From Deltaproteobacteria bacterium (lineage in GTDB: Bacteria; SAR324; NAC60-12), in NCBI GenBank assembly GCA_002730365.1, contig PBZZ01000040.1, positions 1-11,790 on the forward strand: a stretch of DNA of 11,790 nucleotides, read 5' to 3'. Shown in pieces: positions 1-6,558 of the stretch. Under the pieces are notes generated by a model. It was not told the DNA's origin. It worked only from the letters and a program-made list of their open reading frames with translations, and did no database searches. Each line of letters opens with the position of its first letter. Position 1 is the stretch's first letter. Made by a program: the position numbers and the translations under genes.

Positions 1-207
1 CTTATTCTTATCCCAATATTTCAACTTGAAGGTGCAGCGTGTGCAACTTCTATTTCTTATTTTTTCCATTTATTATTTACAATTAAAGTATATAATAAAT
101 TATCTAATAATACTTTTTTGGATTCGCTACTTATCAAATATACTGATATAATTTATATCAAAAAAATAGTTCTAAAGCAGACTCTTTTGTTTGCCAACAA
201 ATATTAA
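1..207 (+). CDS. Polysaccharide flippase (Wzx/MATE-like), C-terminal fragment
   Basis: Frame 1 is open from the first base to TAA at 205-207, giving 68 residues with no start because the gene begins outside the window. The fragment opens LIPIFQLEGAACATSISYFF. This resembles the late membrane helix of Wzx-type oligosaccharide flippases, where a short loop with a Gly-Ala-Ala pair precedes an 'ATxISY' helix. A hydrophobic segment continues to about residue 32 (FHLLFTI), followed by a lysine-rich cytoplasmic tail. By family, such proteins move lipid-linked sugar units across the inner membrane. It lies 12 nt before a glycosyltransferase gene on the same strand, as expected in a capsule, O-antigen or exopolysaccharide cluster. 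It is AT-rich. With only 68 residues the family call is a good guess; another polytopic transporter remains possible. Confidence 0.6.
   Translation, partial: LILIPIFQLEGAACATSISYFFHLLFTIKVYNKLSNNTFLDSLLIKYTDIIYIKKIVLKQTLLFANKY
144..152 (+). promoter_or_regulatory. Possible extended -10 promoter for the GumK-like gene
   Basis: The sequence TGATATAAT matches the extended -10 consensus TGnTATAAT exactly. It lies 68 nt upstream of the TTG start at 220, inside the 3' end of the flippase gene. No good -35 is visible at normal spacing, which extended -10 promoters tolerate. The same bases form the left arm of a 17-nt palindrome (144-160). The region is AT-rich, so a chance match is quite possible. 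Confidence 0.3.
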
Positions 208-219
208 GCTAAGGGATTT

Positions 220-1338
220 TTGAAAATAGTCTTTTTTACTTATCATGTATGGAGATCGGAAAGACGCGCAGGATTTCACCACCTTGCAAAATCATTCCAT
301 GATTTCGGTTGGAAAGTTCTTTTTTTTACAACTGGTCTAAGTTGGATCTCTTCTTTGCAAGGAAACAAACGACTCAACTATTACAGCACTCATGAAAGGA
401 ATAAATTAGTTGAAGAATTACCCAATTTTTATTCCTATCTACATTTCACCCCGTTCCATTCAATTGGTTTTAAACAATCCCTTATCAATCTTTTTATTCA
501 ACCTTTAGTTGAATCTTATTCTTTATTTTCTTTCGACCAGACACACGATTTTATCAGTGAAGCTGATTTACTTATATTTGAGAGCGCAGACGGATTATTG
601 TTAATTGAACAAATCACTGATATCAACAAAAATGCCCGTACAGTCTACAGAATGTCTGATCTTCTAACTGTCCTCAGGAAACATCCCATTAGTACGAAAT
701 ATGAAAAAAAATACTGGGATTTTTTTGATTTAATCAGTGTTCCAAGTGAGTTTATGTACTCTCAGTTCAAAAGTTCTGAGAATTTGTCTTTGGACTATCA
801 TGGTATCAGCAAAGATGACTTCAATAAACCGCATCAGTCACCTTTCGACGAAAACGCTTACAACGCGGTCTGGGTTGGTAATGGGTATTTTGACCATAAC
901 TTTCTTCAGATAGCTTCTTCTTGCAAGGAGGATTGGTACTTCCATATTATTGGTGACGTAGAAAAAAAAGTTTTAGCGAAAAATATTTTTTACTATGGTG
1001 AAATGCCTTTTACTGAAACAATTCCATATATTTTAAATGCTAATTTAGGTCTAGATAATAAATTGTGGAAGCCTGATATGGAAAGTTGTACTGACAGTTT
1101 AAAGGTCTTGCAGTACACTTACGCTGGACTGCCGATAATTCTTCCTAATTTCCTCAAGAGTAATCGCTCAAACATCTACAGTTACGAACCCGCCAACCCT
1201 GATTCAATTTATTCTTCTCTCAGCCGAGCACAAAACCATCCTTCTGGCCAAGATGAGAAGCACTCCATTAATTCCTGGCATGATTTAGCCGCTAGACTTG
1301 CTGGACCTCTCTGGAACCAACATCTTGGTTTGAACTAG
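220..1338 (+). CDS. GumK-like (GT70) glycosyltransferase
   Basis: Cytoplasmic or membrane-peripheral GT-B glycosyltransferase of 372 residues, resembling Xanthomonas GumK, the glucuronosyltransferase of xanthan assembly. From memory of GumK, matching blocks occur in order: DLLIFES (116-122), VYRMSD (142-147), YHGI (about 194-197), AVWVGNGYFD, FHIIGD, YYGEMPFTETIPYI, and LKVLQYTYAGLPIILPN near the C-terminus. The Asp of the VYRMSD block (about 147) lies where GumK has its proposed catalytic base. The length is close to the family's. The start is TTG with AAGGGA at 211-216 just upstream; no ATG gives a full N-terminus. It sits 12 nt after the flippase stop, which fits a polysaccharide operon. 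G+C is low: hand counts of 481-540 and 1021-1080 both give 27%. Homology is well supported; the donor sugar cannot be told from sequence. Confidence 0.8.
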   Translation: MKIVFFTYHVWRSERRAGFHHLAKSFHDFGWKVLFFTTGLSWISSLQGNKRLNYYSTHERNKLVEELPNFYSYLHFTPFHSIGFKQSLINLFIQPLVESYSLFSFDQTHDFISEADLLIFESADGLLLIEQITDINKNARTVYRMSDLLTVLRKHPISTKYEKKYWDFFDLISVPSEFMYSQFKSSENLSLDYHGISKDDFNKPHQSPFDENAYNAVWVGNGYFDHNFLQIASSCKEDWYFHIIGDVEKKVLAKNIFYYGEMPFTETIPYILNANLGLDNKLWKPDMESCTDSLKVLQYTYAGLPIILPNFLKSNRSNIYSYEPANPDSIYSSLSRAQNHPSGQDEKHSINSWHDLAARLAGPLWNQHLGLN

Positions 1339-1429
1339 TATACTTGTTGCATTCTTGATCGTTCTGGATCTGCTATGCCTGCAGTCATCCGCTCACTGTC
1401 ATGGACCACGACACCCAAACATTTCCATT

Positions 1430-1434
1430 GAGGA
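1430..1434 (+). promoter_or_regulatory. Ribosome binding site of zapB
   Basis: GAGGA lies 6 nt before the ATG at 1441, a normal Shine-Dalgarno sequence that fixes the zapB start. A TATACT hexamer at 1339-1344, directly after the previous gene's stop, could be a -10 element, but no -35 goes with it. Confidence 0.6.
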
Positions 1435-1440
1435 CTAGCC

Positions 1441-1812
1441 ATGTCTGACTTACTTTCCCGCCTAGAATCCCGCATTCGTCAAGCAGTTGAAAAGATCGAA
1501 GAATACCAATTAGAAATTGATGAACTCAAAGAACGGAACACAGTTCTTGAAGCAGAGCGTCAAGAAATGCACGACAAACTCGCGCTGTTGATTGACAGCT
1601 TTGAGGAGCTTGAAGCTGCGGTTGATGAGAGTGAATCCGACACTGAGGCCACTGAAGAAGTTGTAGAAACCGTTGAAGCCGCTGAGGACGAAACATCTGA
1701 AGAGGTCGAGGCTGCTGATGTAGAATCCAGTGAAGACGATCACCAAGATGTTGATGTCAGCCATCACAATTCTCACAACTCTGTCAATTCCTACGCCGCA
1801 TCCCCGTGGTAA
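1441..1812 (+). CDS. zapB: ZapB-like cell-division coiled-coil protein with acidic tail
   Basis: Small cytoplasmic protein of 123 residues. Residues 1-60 form a heptad-rich coiled coil closely resembling ZapB: LESRIRQAVEKI at 8-19, then EIDELKERN at 25-33, parallel to E. coli LEAKVQQAIDTI and EIEELKEKN. ZapB stabilises the FtsZ ring through ZapA. E. coli ZapB is about 80 residues, so this one is longer. Residues about 57-106 are a strongly acidic, Glu/Asp/Ser/Thr-rich tail likely to be disordered, and 107-123 are His/Asn/Ser-rich. The start is set by GAGGA 6 nt upstream. The stop TAA at 1810-1812 overlaps the GTG start of the next gene by 7 nt, implying coupled translation. A generic coiled-coil protein is the alternative, but the N-terminal match is good. 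Confidence 0.72.
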   Translation: MSDLLSRLESRIRQAVEKIEEYQLEIDELKERNTVLEAERQEMHDKLALLIDSFEELEAAVDESESDTEATEEVVETVEAAEDETSEEVEAADVESSEDDHQDVDVSHHNSHNSVNSYAASPW

Positions 1813-3452
1813 GACCGATTTTTCGGTCTTTCGTACTGTGCTGCCTTGGTGGCGCAGTACTGCTACTGGTCTCTTCCTTAGCGTTTGCCCAGACTCGCCT
1901 CCACGTAGGTATTCTTCCTGTTCTGAATCTCTACCGTATTCAGCAAGATAATCGGTTCCCTCGCCTCCTTCAGGAAGAGCTTACCCGCCAATTCCAGTTC
2001 AACGATCAATTTGCCGTGATGTCCCCAGAAACGGTTGAGCTTTGGAAAGAGCGCCTGCCCGATCAAGTCGACCAAATAATGCGAGAAGCTCGATTATCCC
2101 ATCTGCTTCAACTGTCTACCCAACAGGTGCTTCAGCAACTCTCCATTCGCTGGACTCTCTTTTCAATCAATAACAATCAACTTCAGAAGGATGAGTTTCG
2201 CAGTCAGCACTCTTTACAAAGTGTCGATGCTTTGCTCCAAGAACTACTTCAGGTGCTACAGACTAGGAATCCAGTCTTCGCAGACTTGCTTCTCTATCCT
2301 CAGGATGTTTCCTTCGAAGCACTCGAGGCCTTTTATCGCTGGAAGGATCTCAACCCCCAACCTTGGATCGCTGACACACGTAGTGCACACCTTCAGGCAC
2401 TGAGAAATCTTACAGAGCAGTATGAAGGTCTGGATAGGCGAGTGCGCTTCCAATCAGTGATCCTACAATTACAGGAAGCCTTCATTCAGCAACCAGTTCC
2501 ACCTGAGCTTCTCAATGAAATTCGACAAGATTTAGATTCTTTACAAGATGACTTCTCTGACCACGCTGAATACCGTGCACTCTCCTCCCTCTGGTTTTAT
2601 GTACAAGGTCAGCGATTTGAAGCAAAGGCTGAAGCCGTGATTGCCAATGCTCGTCATCCCTACCACGGTCCTGCGTGGCTTTTGTATGGTTTGAGCCTTG
2701 ATGACGCTGAGCCCAACCCTCGGGCAATCCAACGTGGTCTGCGCTACTATCCCTTTATTGAAAGTCCCGAGAACCCTAATCAGGCTTTCACTGTTTTGCG
2801 TCCAGAGTTGCGGCCCTGGCTACCCCAGAGCACACAACCAAAAAGCACTTCTGATCTTTCTGATGATCGACAACAAATAGAAAATTCACCCTATGAGGAA
2901 TTGTTACAAAAAGGGGTAACTCAGTTCGATCAGGAAAATTGGGAAGTTGCGAAATCAGCGATGGAAGCTGCTCAACAACTGCAACCTGAAACCGTAGAAC
3001 CTGCCCTCTATCTGGCTCGCATAGCTCTCGTGCAAAACCAGACAGAAACAGCGCACAAGAATTTGTTAGAGCTCCGAGATCGCTTTCCAAAAAAAGACGA
3101 AGTCGCACTTTATCTAGGCTTCAGCTATGAAAAACAGCGCGACTTCAACCTAGCAGAATCACTTTACCGAGAGTCTTTGCAGCTCAATCCTGAGAATCCC
3201 AAAAGTGGTTTACGCTTAGGTACGGTCTTAATCAAGAAGGGGCGCTACGAGGATGCCAGGAGTTTCTTAGAAAGTGTCACAGCCAAATTTCCAGGGTATG
3301 CAGTAGCTTGGTGGAATTTGGGACTGCTCTACCGAGAGCTTGGTGAGATGGACCAGGCCAAGATAGCCCTGAACACTGCAAGCCAGTTGGATCCAAACAA
3401 CTTACAGATTCAGTCTGTAATAAGATCCTTGCCAGCTTCTATTAGCGAATAG
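1806..3452 (+). CDS. Exported TPR protein with N-terminal CsgG/TolB-N-like region
   Basis: A secreted protein of 548 residues with no recognised specific name. Residues 1-28 form a signal peptide: Arg at 3 and 7, a hydrophobic core at 9-24, and a cleavage site after AFA (residue 28). Residues 31-41 (RLHVGILPVLN) and the following helix resemble the first strand and helix of periplasmic CsgG/LpoB/TolB-N-type domains; this is inference. The middle (about 150-355) is helical and unassigned. Residues 363-532 are five gap-free 34-residue TPR units starting at Y363, V397, D431, P465 and A499, each ending near a Pro-containing turn. TPRs usually mediate protein contacts. The GTG start lacks a clear ribosome site and overlaps zapB by 7 nt, so translation is probably coupled. 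Its 3' end overlaps convergent argA by 43 bp. It likely acts in the periplasm or at the outer membrane. Confidence 0.75.
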   Translation: MVRPIFRSFVLCCLGGAVLLLVSSLAFAQTRLHVGILPVLNLYRIQQDNRFPRLLQEELTRQFQFNDQFAVMSPETVELWKERLPDQVDQIMREARLSHLLQLSTQQVLQQLSIRWTLFSINNNQLQKDEFRSQHSLQSVDALLQELLQVLQTRNPVFADLLLYPQDVSFEALEAFYRWKDLNPQPWIADTRSAHLQALRNLTEQYEGLDRRVRFQSVILQLQEAFIQQPVPPELLNEIRQDLDSLQDDFSDHAEYRALSSLWFYVQGQRFEAKAEAVIANARHPYHGPAWLLYGLSLDDAEPNPRAIQRGLRYYPFIESPENPNQAFTVLRPELRPWLPQSTQPKSTSDLSDDRQQIENSPYEELLQKGVTQFDQENWEVAKSAMEAAQQLQPETVEPALYLARIALVQNQTETAHKNLLELRDRFPKKDEVALYLGFSYEKQRDFNLAESLYRESLQLNPENPKSGLRLGTVLIKKGRYEDARSFLESVTAKFPGYAVAWWNLGLLYRELGEMDQAKIALNTASQLDPNNLQIQSVIRSLPASISE

Positions 3453-4717
3453 ATGTAAATCTTTGATTGAGGAGAGTCATAGTTGCAACGTTTGTCTGGG
3501 GGAAGATCTGCTAGTGAGCGTTCTTTGAAGCCACAATTGATGAACACATTGTCCTCATGCGAACTTAATGCAATTGCTCGTTTTGTTCCCTGCTTTTTTA
3601 ACTCTCTAAGGACAACACTAATAAGCTCTCTCCCAATTCCCTGGTTACGGTAAGCCAACGCTACTGACAAGGCCGCAATCTCTACAGTTTGCTGTTCTGG
3701 ATAACCAATCAGTTCACAACAACCCAACACATCCTCATCCTGACAAAACAAACGATACCGTTCAATGTGTTGTTCAAGATAGGAAGTACTACGCATAACA
3801 ATACTGGCGTCTTTAATCGGCCCACTTAGCAGTCCCCAAACTTGTGGGATATCACTTGGTTTAGCAGCTCGCACCTGTCGGTAGGCTGTATTAGTGACCA
3901 TGAGGCCAATCCCACCAGAAGTAAGCGTCTCTGTTAGCAGTGCTCCTTCCTTGGTTGCATCCAACCAATGACATCTCGTCACACCCCTTTCACATGCGGT
4001 AGCCATACATTCTAATCGGAGTCTGTTGATTTTACTTATAGAAGTCTGCTGACGCAACCATTGGCGTAAAATCGAAGTATTTCTGTCTTTTTCAATCAAT
4101 GGAGATGATATATTCTCCAACAGAATCAATTTCTTTGCTCTCAACCGAATGGCTAGTTCTGTAGCTAGTTCCCTAGCTTCTAATATCCAAAGATGGCCTT
4201 GTCGGCCTGTCCCCCAAGGAGCAAGCAATGGAGTGTATCGTAGTTGTAGAGTCTCACGAATAGCCACAAGGTCCACCTCCTGCACGACTCCATTAGCTGA
4301 GTCCATTTCTAGTATATTAAAGCGTTCATCCGCACGAGCAGTGACAAAGTGACCACTAAGTGGCATAATTCCATGCCCATACAGGCAAAGTTTGGTCAAA
4401 AATTTCCAGTTGATTGCTGCAATTTGCTGCTGTACTGCTGTAAGATCACGGAGTGAAACTGCTACTGGAAACGAACTTGTGTCCAGGGAGGACTGATTCA
4501 ATAGTTGGCTATCATGAACCAACACCAATTGGACGCCAACGCGATGCAATAGTGCGAGTTCTTCCATGATTTTGGGAGCGGCATCTCGTTGTAACAATTC
4601 TCCATTGACACAAACAACGAAAACTTGATGATGGAACTCTTCCAAATACGGCAAAGAACCGCGAAGTGCTCGCACCAACGACTGTTGATTCTTTAGTACT
4701 TCGTCTCTCCGTGTCAA
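3410..4717 (-). CDS. argA: N-acetylglutamate synthase (ArgA type)
   Basis: A 435-residue enzyme that acetylates glutamate with acetyl-CoA, the first step of arginine biosynthesis in the cytoplasm. It has the ArgA layout: a kinase-like domain (about 28-275) and a GNAT acetyltransferase domain (about 280-428). Matches to E. coli ArgA include RHSVPY-like RGSLPY (19-24), LALLHRVGVQLVLV (54-67), SGHFVTA (121-127), ELATELAIRLRAKKLI (183-198), ERGVTRCHW (243-251), the linker QVRAAKPSDI (281-290) and LPPDKRCNY (405-413). The acetyl-CoA loop is RNQGIG (357-362). E. coli ArgA has 443 residues. The start is TTG, fixed by AGGAGG (complement of 4726-4731) 8 nt upstream. In the kinase-like domain the usual GG and G-A-R-P-Q motifs are VNGE (37-40) and HDSQLL (68-73), so arginine control may differ. 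No other arg genes are nearby. Confidence 0.88.
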   Translation of the reverse strand: MTRRDEVLKNQQSLVRALRGSLPYLEEFHHQVFVVCVNGELLQRDAAPKIMEELALLHRVGVQLVLVHDSQLLNQSSLDTSSFPVAVSLRDLTAVQQQIAAINWKFLTKLCLYGHGIMPLSGHFVTARADERFNILEMDSANGVVQEVDLVAIRETLQLRYTPLLAPWGTGRQGHLWILEARELATELAIRLRAKKLILLENISSPLIEKDRNTSILRQWLRQQTSISKINRLRLECMATACERGVTRCHWLDATKEGALLTETLTSGGIGLMVTNTAYRQVRAAKPSDIPQVWGLLSGPIKDASIVMRSTSYLEQHIERYRLFCQDEDVLGCCELIGYPEQQTVEIAALSVALAYRNQGIGRELISVVLRELKKQGTKRAIALSSHEDNVFINCGFKERSLADLPPDKRCNYDSPQSKIYIYSLIEAGKDLITD

Positions 4718-4725
4718 CTTCTCTT

Positions 4726-4731
4726 CCTCCT
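4726..4731 (-). promoter_or_regulatory. Strong Shine-Dalgarno of argA
   Basis: On the minus strand this reads AGGAGG, a perfect ribosome site 8 nt before the TTG at 4717-4715. It is the reason for accepting a TTG start for argA. It lies in the 20-bp gap between the argA start and the proposed glycosyltransferase start at 4738 on the other strand. Confidence 0.8.
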
Positions 4732-4737
4732 AATTTT

Positions 4738-6441
4738 TTGGTCTCATCGCCTGATTCTCTATCAGTCGTAATACCCAGTTACAATAGTAGTAGCTTGTTG
4801 AAAAATTGTCTGCAAGCCCTGGAACTACAGACAATTCCGACGTCTAGTTTTGAAGTCATTGTGGTGAACGATGGCTCAACAGATGATACCACAAAAATGT
4901 TGGAGGAATTTCATCAGCAAACCAGTCTCCAACTACGAGTCCTACATCAGCAACGCTCTGGCCCAGGTCGAGCACGCAACGCCGGAGTAGCCTTGGCCCG
5001 ATTCAATTGGATTGGCCTACTCGACGCTGATGTACAAGCTGACTCAAATTGGGTCGCATCAGCATTGACCTGGATTCATGGCCAACCAGGCGCAGGAGCT
5101 ATTGAGGGTCAGACTATCGTTGGTAATCGAGAACAAATCACACCCTTGACGCATCAGACTGAAAACCGTCAGGGCGGTCGATATCCAACATGTAACTTGC
5201 TGGTTCGCAAACAATTTTGCCATTTTCACTCTGGATACAAAATTCCTTTCCGAGAAGACACCGACCTGGCTTTCTCAATTCTCGAAGGAGGCTTCTCCAT
5301 TCCCTTTGCCCAAGATCTGATCGTCTACCATCCTCCCTTAGTTCCAAAAGCTTCTCGTCCAACTCAATTGGCAAAGCGCTACTTTTTCGATGGCTTACTG
5401 AGTCGACGATTCCCATGGCGCGCCACACAGCAGTTGGACATCCATCAAGTATGCGGCCTCCAGATTCCCAACTTAAAAAAATGGGGCTACAGCTTGATTG
5501 CGCTTGTGCAGATGCTGATTCTGACAAGCATAATTTTCTTACCAACTACCCAATTACCAGCTTTGCTTTTGCTGTTTATCTATGCTTCAGGAACCCTCTT
5601 AAGCTATCGCCTGCTACTACAAAGTTGGAATTTACGGCACTGGGGAATGTCCCAACTCTTCGCGTACTCCCAAAAAATCCACCTACTACCCTGGTCAATG
5701 ATCAAAGCACTGTTGAAGGGCTATTGGCACTTCCGAGGGACCCAGCGTTTCTCCAGAGCCCAATGGTGGGAAGAGGTACGCTTGGGACCAGCTTCTCAAC
5801 GGTCTAGAGATTTGATTGTACTCGTAGAACACGCATGGAATCACAGTTCCTCCTTTTACGAGCAACAACTGGCCCAACATCTAGCTCGAACTGGTCATCG
5901 CGTTTTATTTGCCACCGTCAACTCCCAAAAATCGCAAACAAGATTTTCCTGGCAGGAGACGATAAACCGATGGATCTCTCCAATCCGTCAAACTGAGGTA
6001 AATCTCTACGTCTGGTCTGCGAGCAAAATTCCCTTGTTGAATAAGACCCCCAATCACCGAAAATTACTGGGGTGGCTGCTTCGACATCGCTTCCAGCAAC
6101 TTGGCTGGGAAAACCCACTTGTTTGGTCCTTTCTCACGGATGGGAGTCAAATTACCCAAGCTGCTGGACTCAATGATCTAATTTACCATCATTTAGAAAC
6201 AGAAGACACAGAGCAAAAAACTGATAAAAAAGCACTTCCAGAGATTTGTAGCGAAGCCCAAATGATCTTGACCAATACAAAGCAGAGTCAACAATTTTGC
6301 CAAAAATTGAATCCCAACACTCGCTTTCTACAGAGTTTTGATGAATTGGGGATTTTGTGCTACTCTAACACCATTCAGGAGACAATATTTCACTCTTCAG
6401 AAAAGCAACCTATCTCTCACCTTGCTCTTTCTGGTACTTGA
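4738..6441 (+). CDS. Glycosyltransferase GT2, membrane-associated, fused to a GT4-like N-lobe
   Basis: Numbered from TTG 4738 (567 residues). Residues 9-16 (SVVIPSYN), NDGS (44-47), the metal-binding LLDADV (94-99) and REDTDLAF (172-179) identify an active-looking inverting GT2 domain. Residues about 249-300 carry one or two hydrophobic membrane segments. From about 358 a second part begins: a strand (LIVLVEHAWN), a QQLAQHLARTGHRVLFATV helix-strand unit, and PLVWSFLTDGS, resembling the first Rossmann lobe of GT4 enzymes. The sugar-nucleotide-binding second lobe is absent, because TGA at 6439-6441 ends the protein where that lobe would start. The start is uncertain: GTG 4666 and GTG 4711 are also in frame but overlap argA, and no candidate has a ribosome site. 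TTG 4738 gives the usual short lead before the first strand. The acceptor is unknown; membrane glycan or glycolipid synthesis is likely. Confidence 0.75.
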   Translation: MVSSPDSLSVVIPSYNSSSLLKNCLQALELQTIPTSSFEVIVVNDGSTDDTTKMLEEFHQQTSLQLRVLHQQRSGPGRARNAGVALARFNWIGLLDADVQADSNWVASALTWIHGQPGAGAIEGQTIVGNREQITPLTHQTENRQGGRYPTCNLLVRKQFCHFHSGYKIPFREDTDLAFSILEGGFSIPFAQDLIVYHPPLVPKASRPTQLAKRYFFDGLLSRRFPWRATQQLDIHQVCGLQIPNLKKWGYSLIALVQMLILTSIIFLPTTQLPALLLLFIYASGTLLSYRLLLQSWNLRHWGMSQLFAYSQKIHLLPWSMIKALLKGYWHFRGTQRFSRAQWWEEVRLGPASQRSRDLIVLVEHAWNHSSSFYEQQLAQHLARTGHRVLFATVNSQKSQTRFSWQETINRWISPIRQTEVNLYVWSASKIPLLNKTPNHRKLLGWLLRHRFQQLGWENPLVWSFLTDGSQITQAAGLNDLIYHHLETEDTEQKTDKKALPEICSEAQMILTNTKQSQQFCQKLNPNTRFLQSFDELGILCYSNTIQETIFHSSEKQPISHLALSGT

Positions 6442-6558
6442 ATCCATAAACTTGTCCAATGCACTTTTGCCTTGCCCTCTCTGCGGGCTTGCTCCAAAGA
6501 TGATTTTCTTCATTGCCTTGATTCTGCCGTGTCCGCTCTCAGTACTGCCACACAATGA
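6442..6558 (+). other. Open in-frame extension after the glycosyltransferase stop
   Basis: This 113-nt gap plus the first bases of lepB stays open in the glycosyltransferase frame for 38 codons after TGA 6439-6441. The next in-frame stop is TGA at 6556-6558, which overlaps the lepB ATG (6555-6557) as ATGA. The peptide ends with a helix-like stretch SKDDFLHCLDSAVSALS, reminiscent of the last helix of GT-B enzymes. It may be a remnant of a longer gene interrupted by a nonsense change, or chance. No promoter, terminator or ribosome site was recognised in it. Confidence 0.4.

Noticed and set aside
1339..1440. tRNA, 6S RNA or riboswitch before zapB
   Set aside because: No cloverleaf, long stem or conserved riboswitch core could be made out in these 102 bases.
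1510..1776. 88-residue minus-strand frame across zapB
   Set aside because: It is an antisense shadow. Its Phe-rich composition is the mirror of the Glu/Lys-rich coiled coil and acidic tail.
4666..4737. Earlier GTG start for the GT2 glycosyltransferase
   Set aside because: It would place 24 extra residues antisense to the argA start without a ribosome site, and GT2 proteins usually begin just before the first strand. It is not excluded.
6442..6554. Terminator or small RNA in the gap before lepB
   Set aside because: Only a 4-bp stem (GCCC/GGGC) was seen, with no T-tract, too weak to call.
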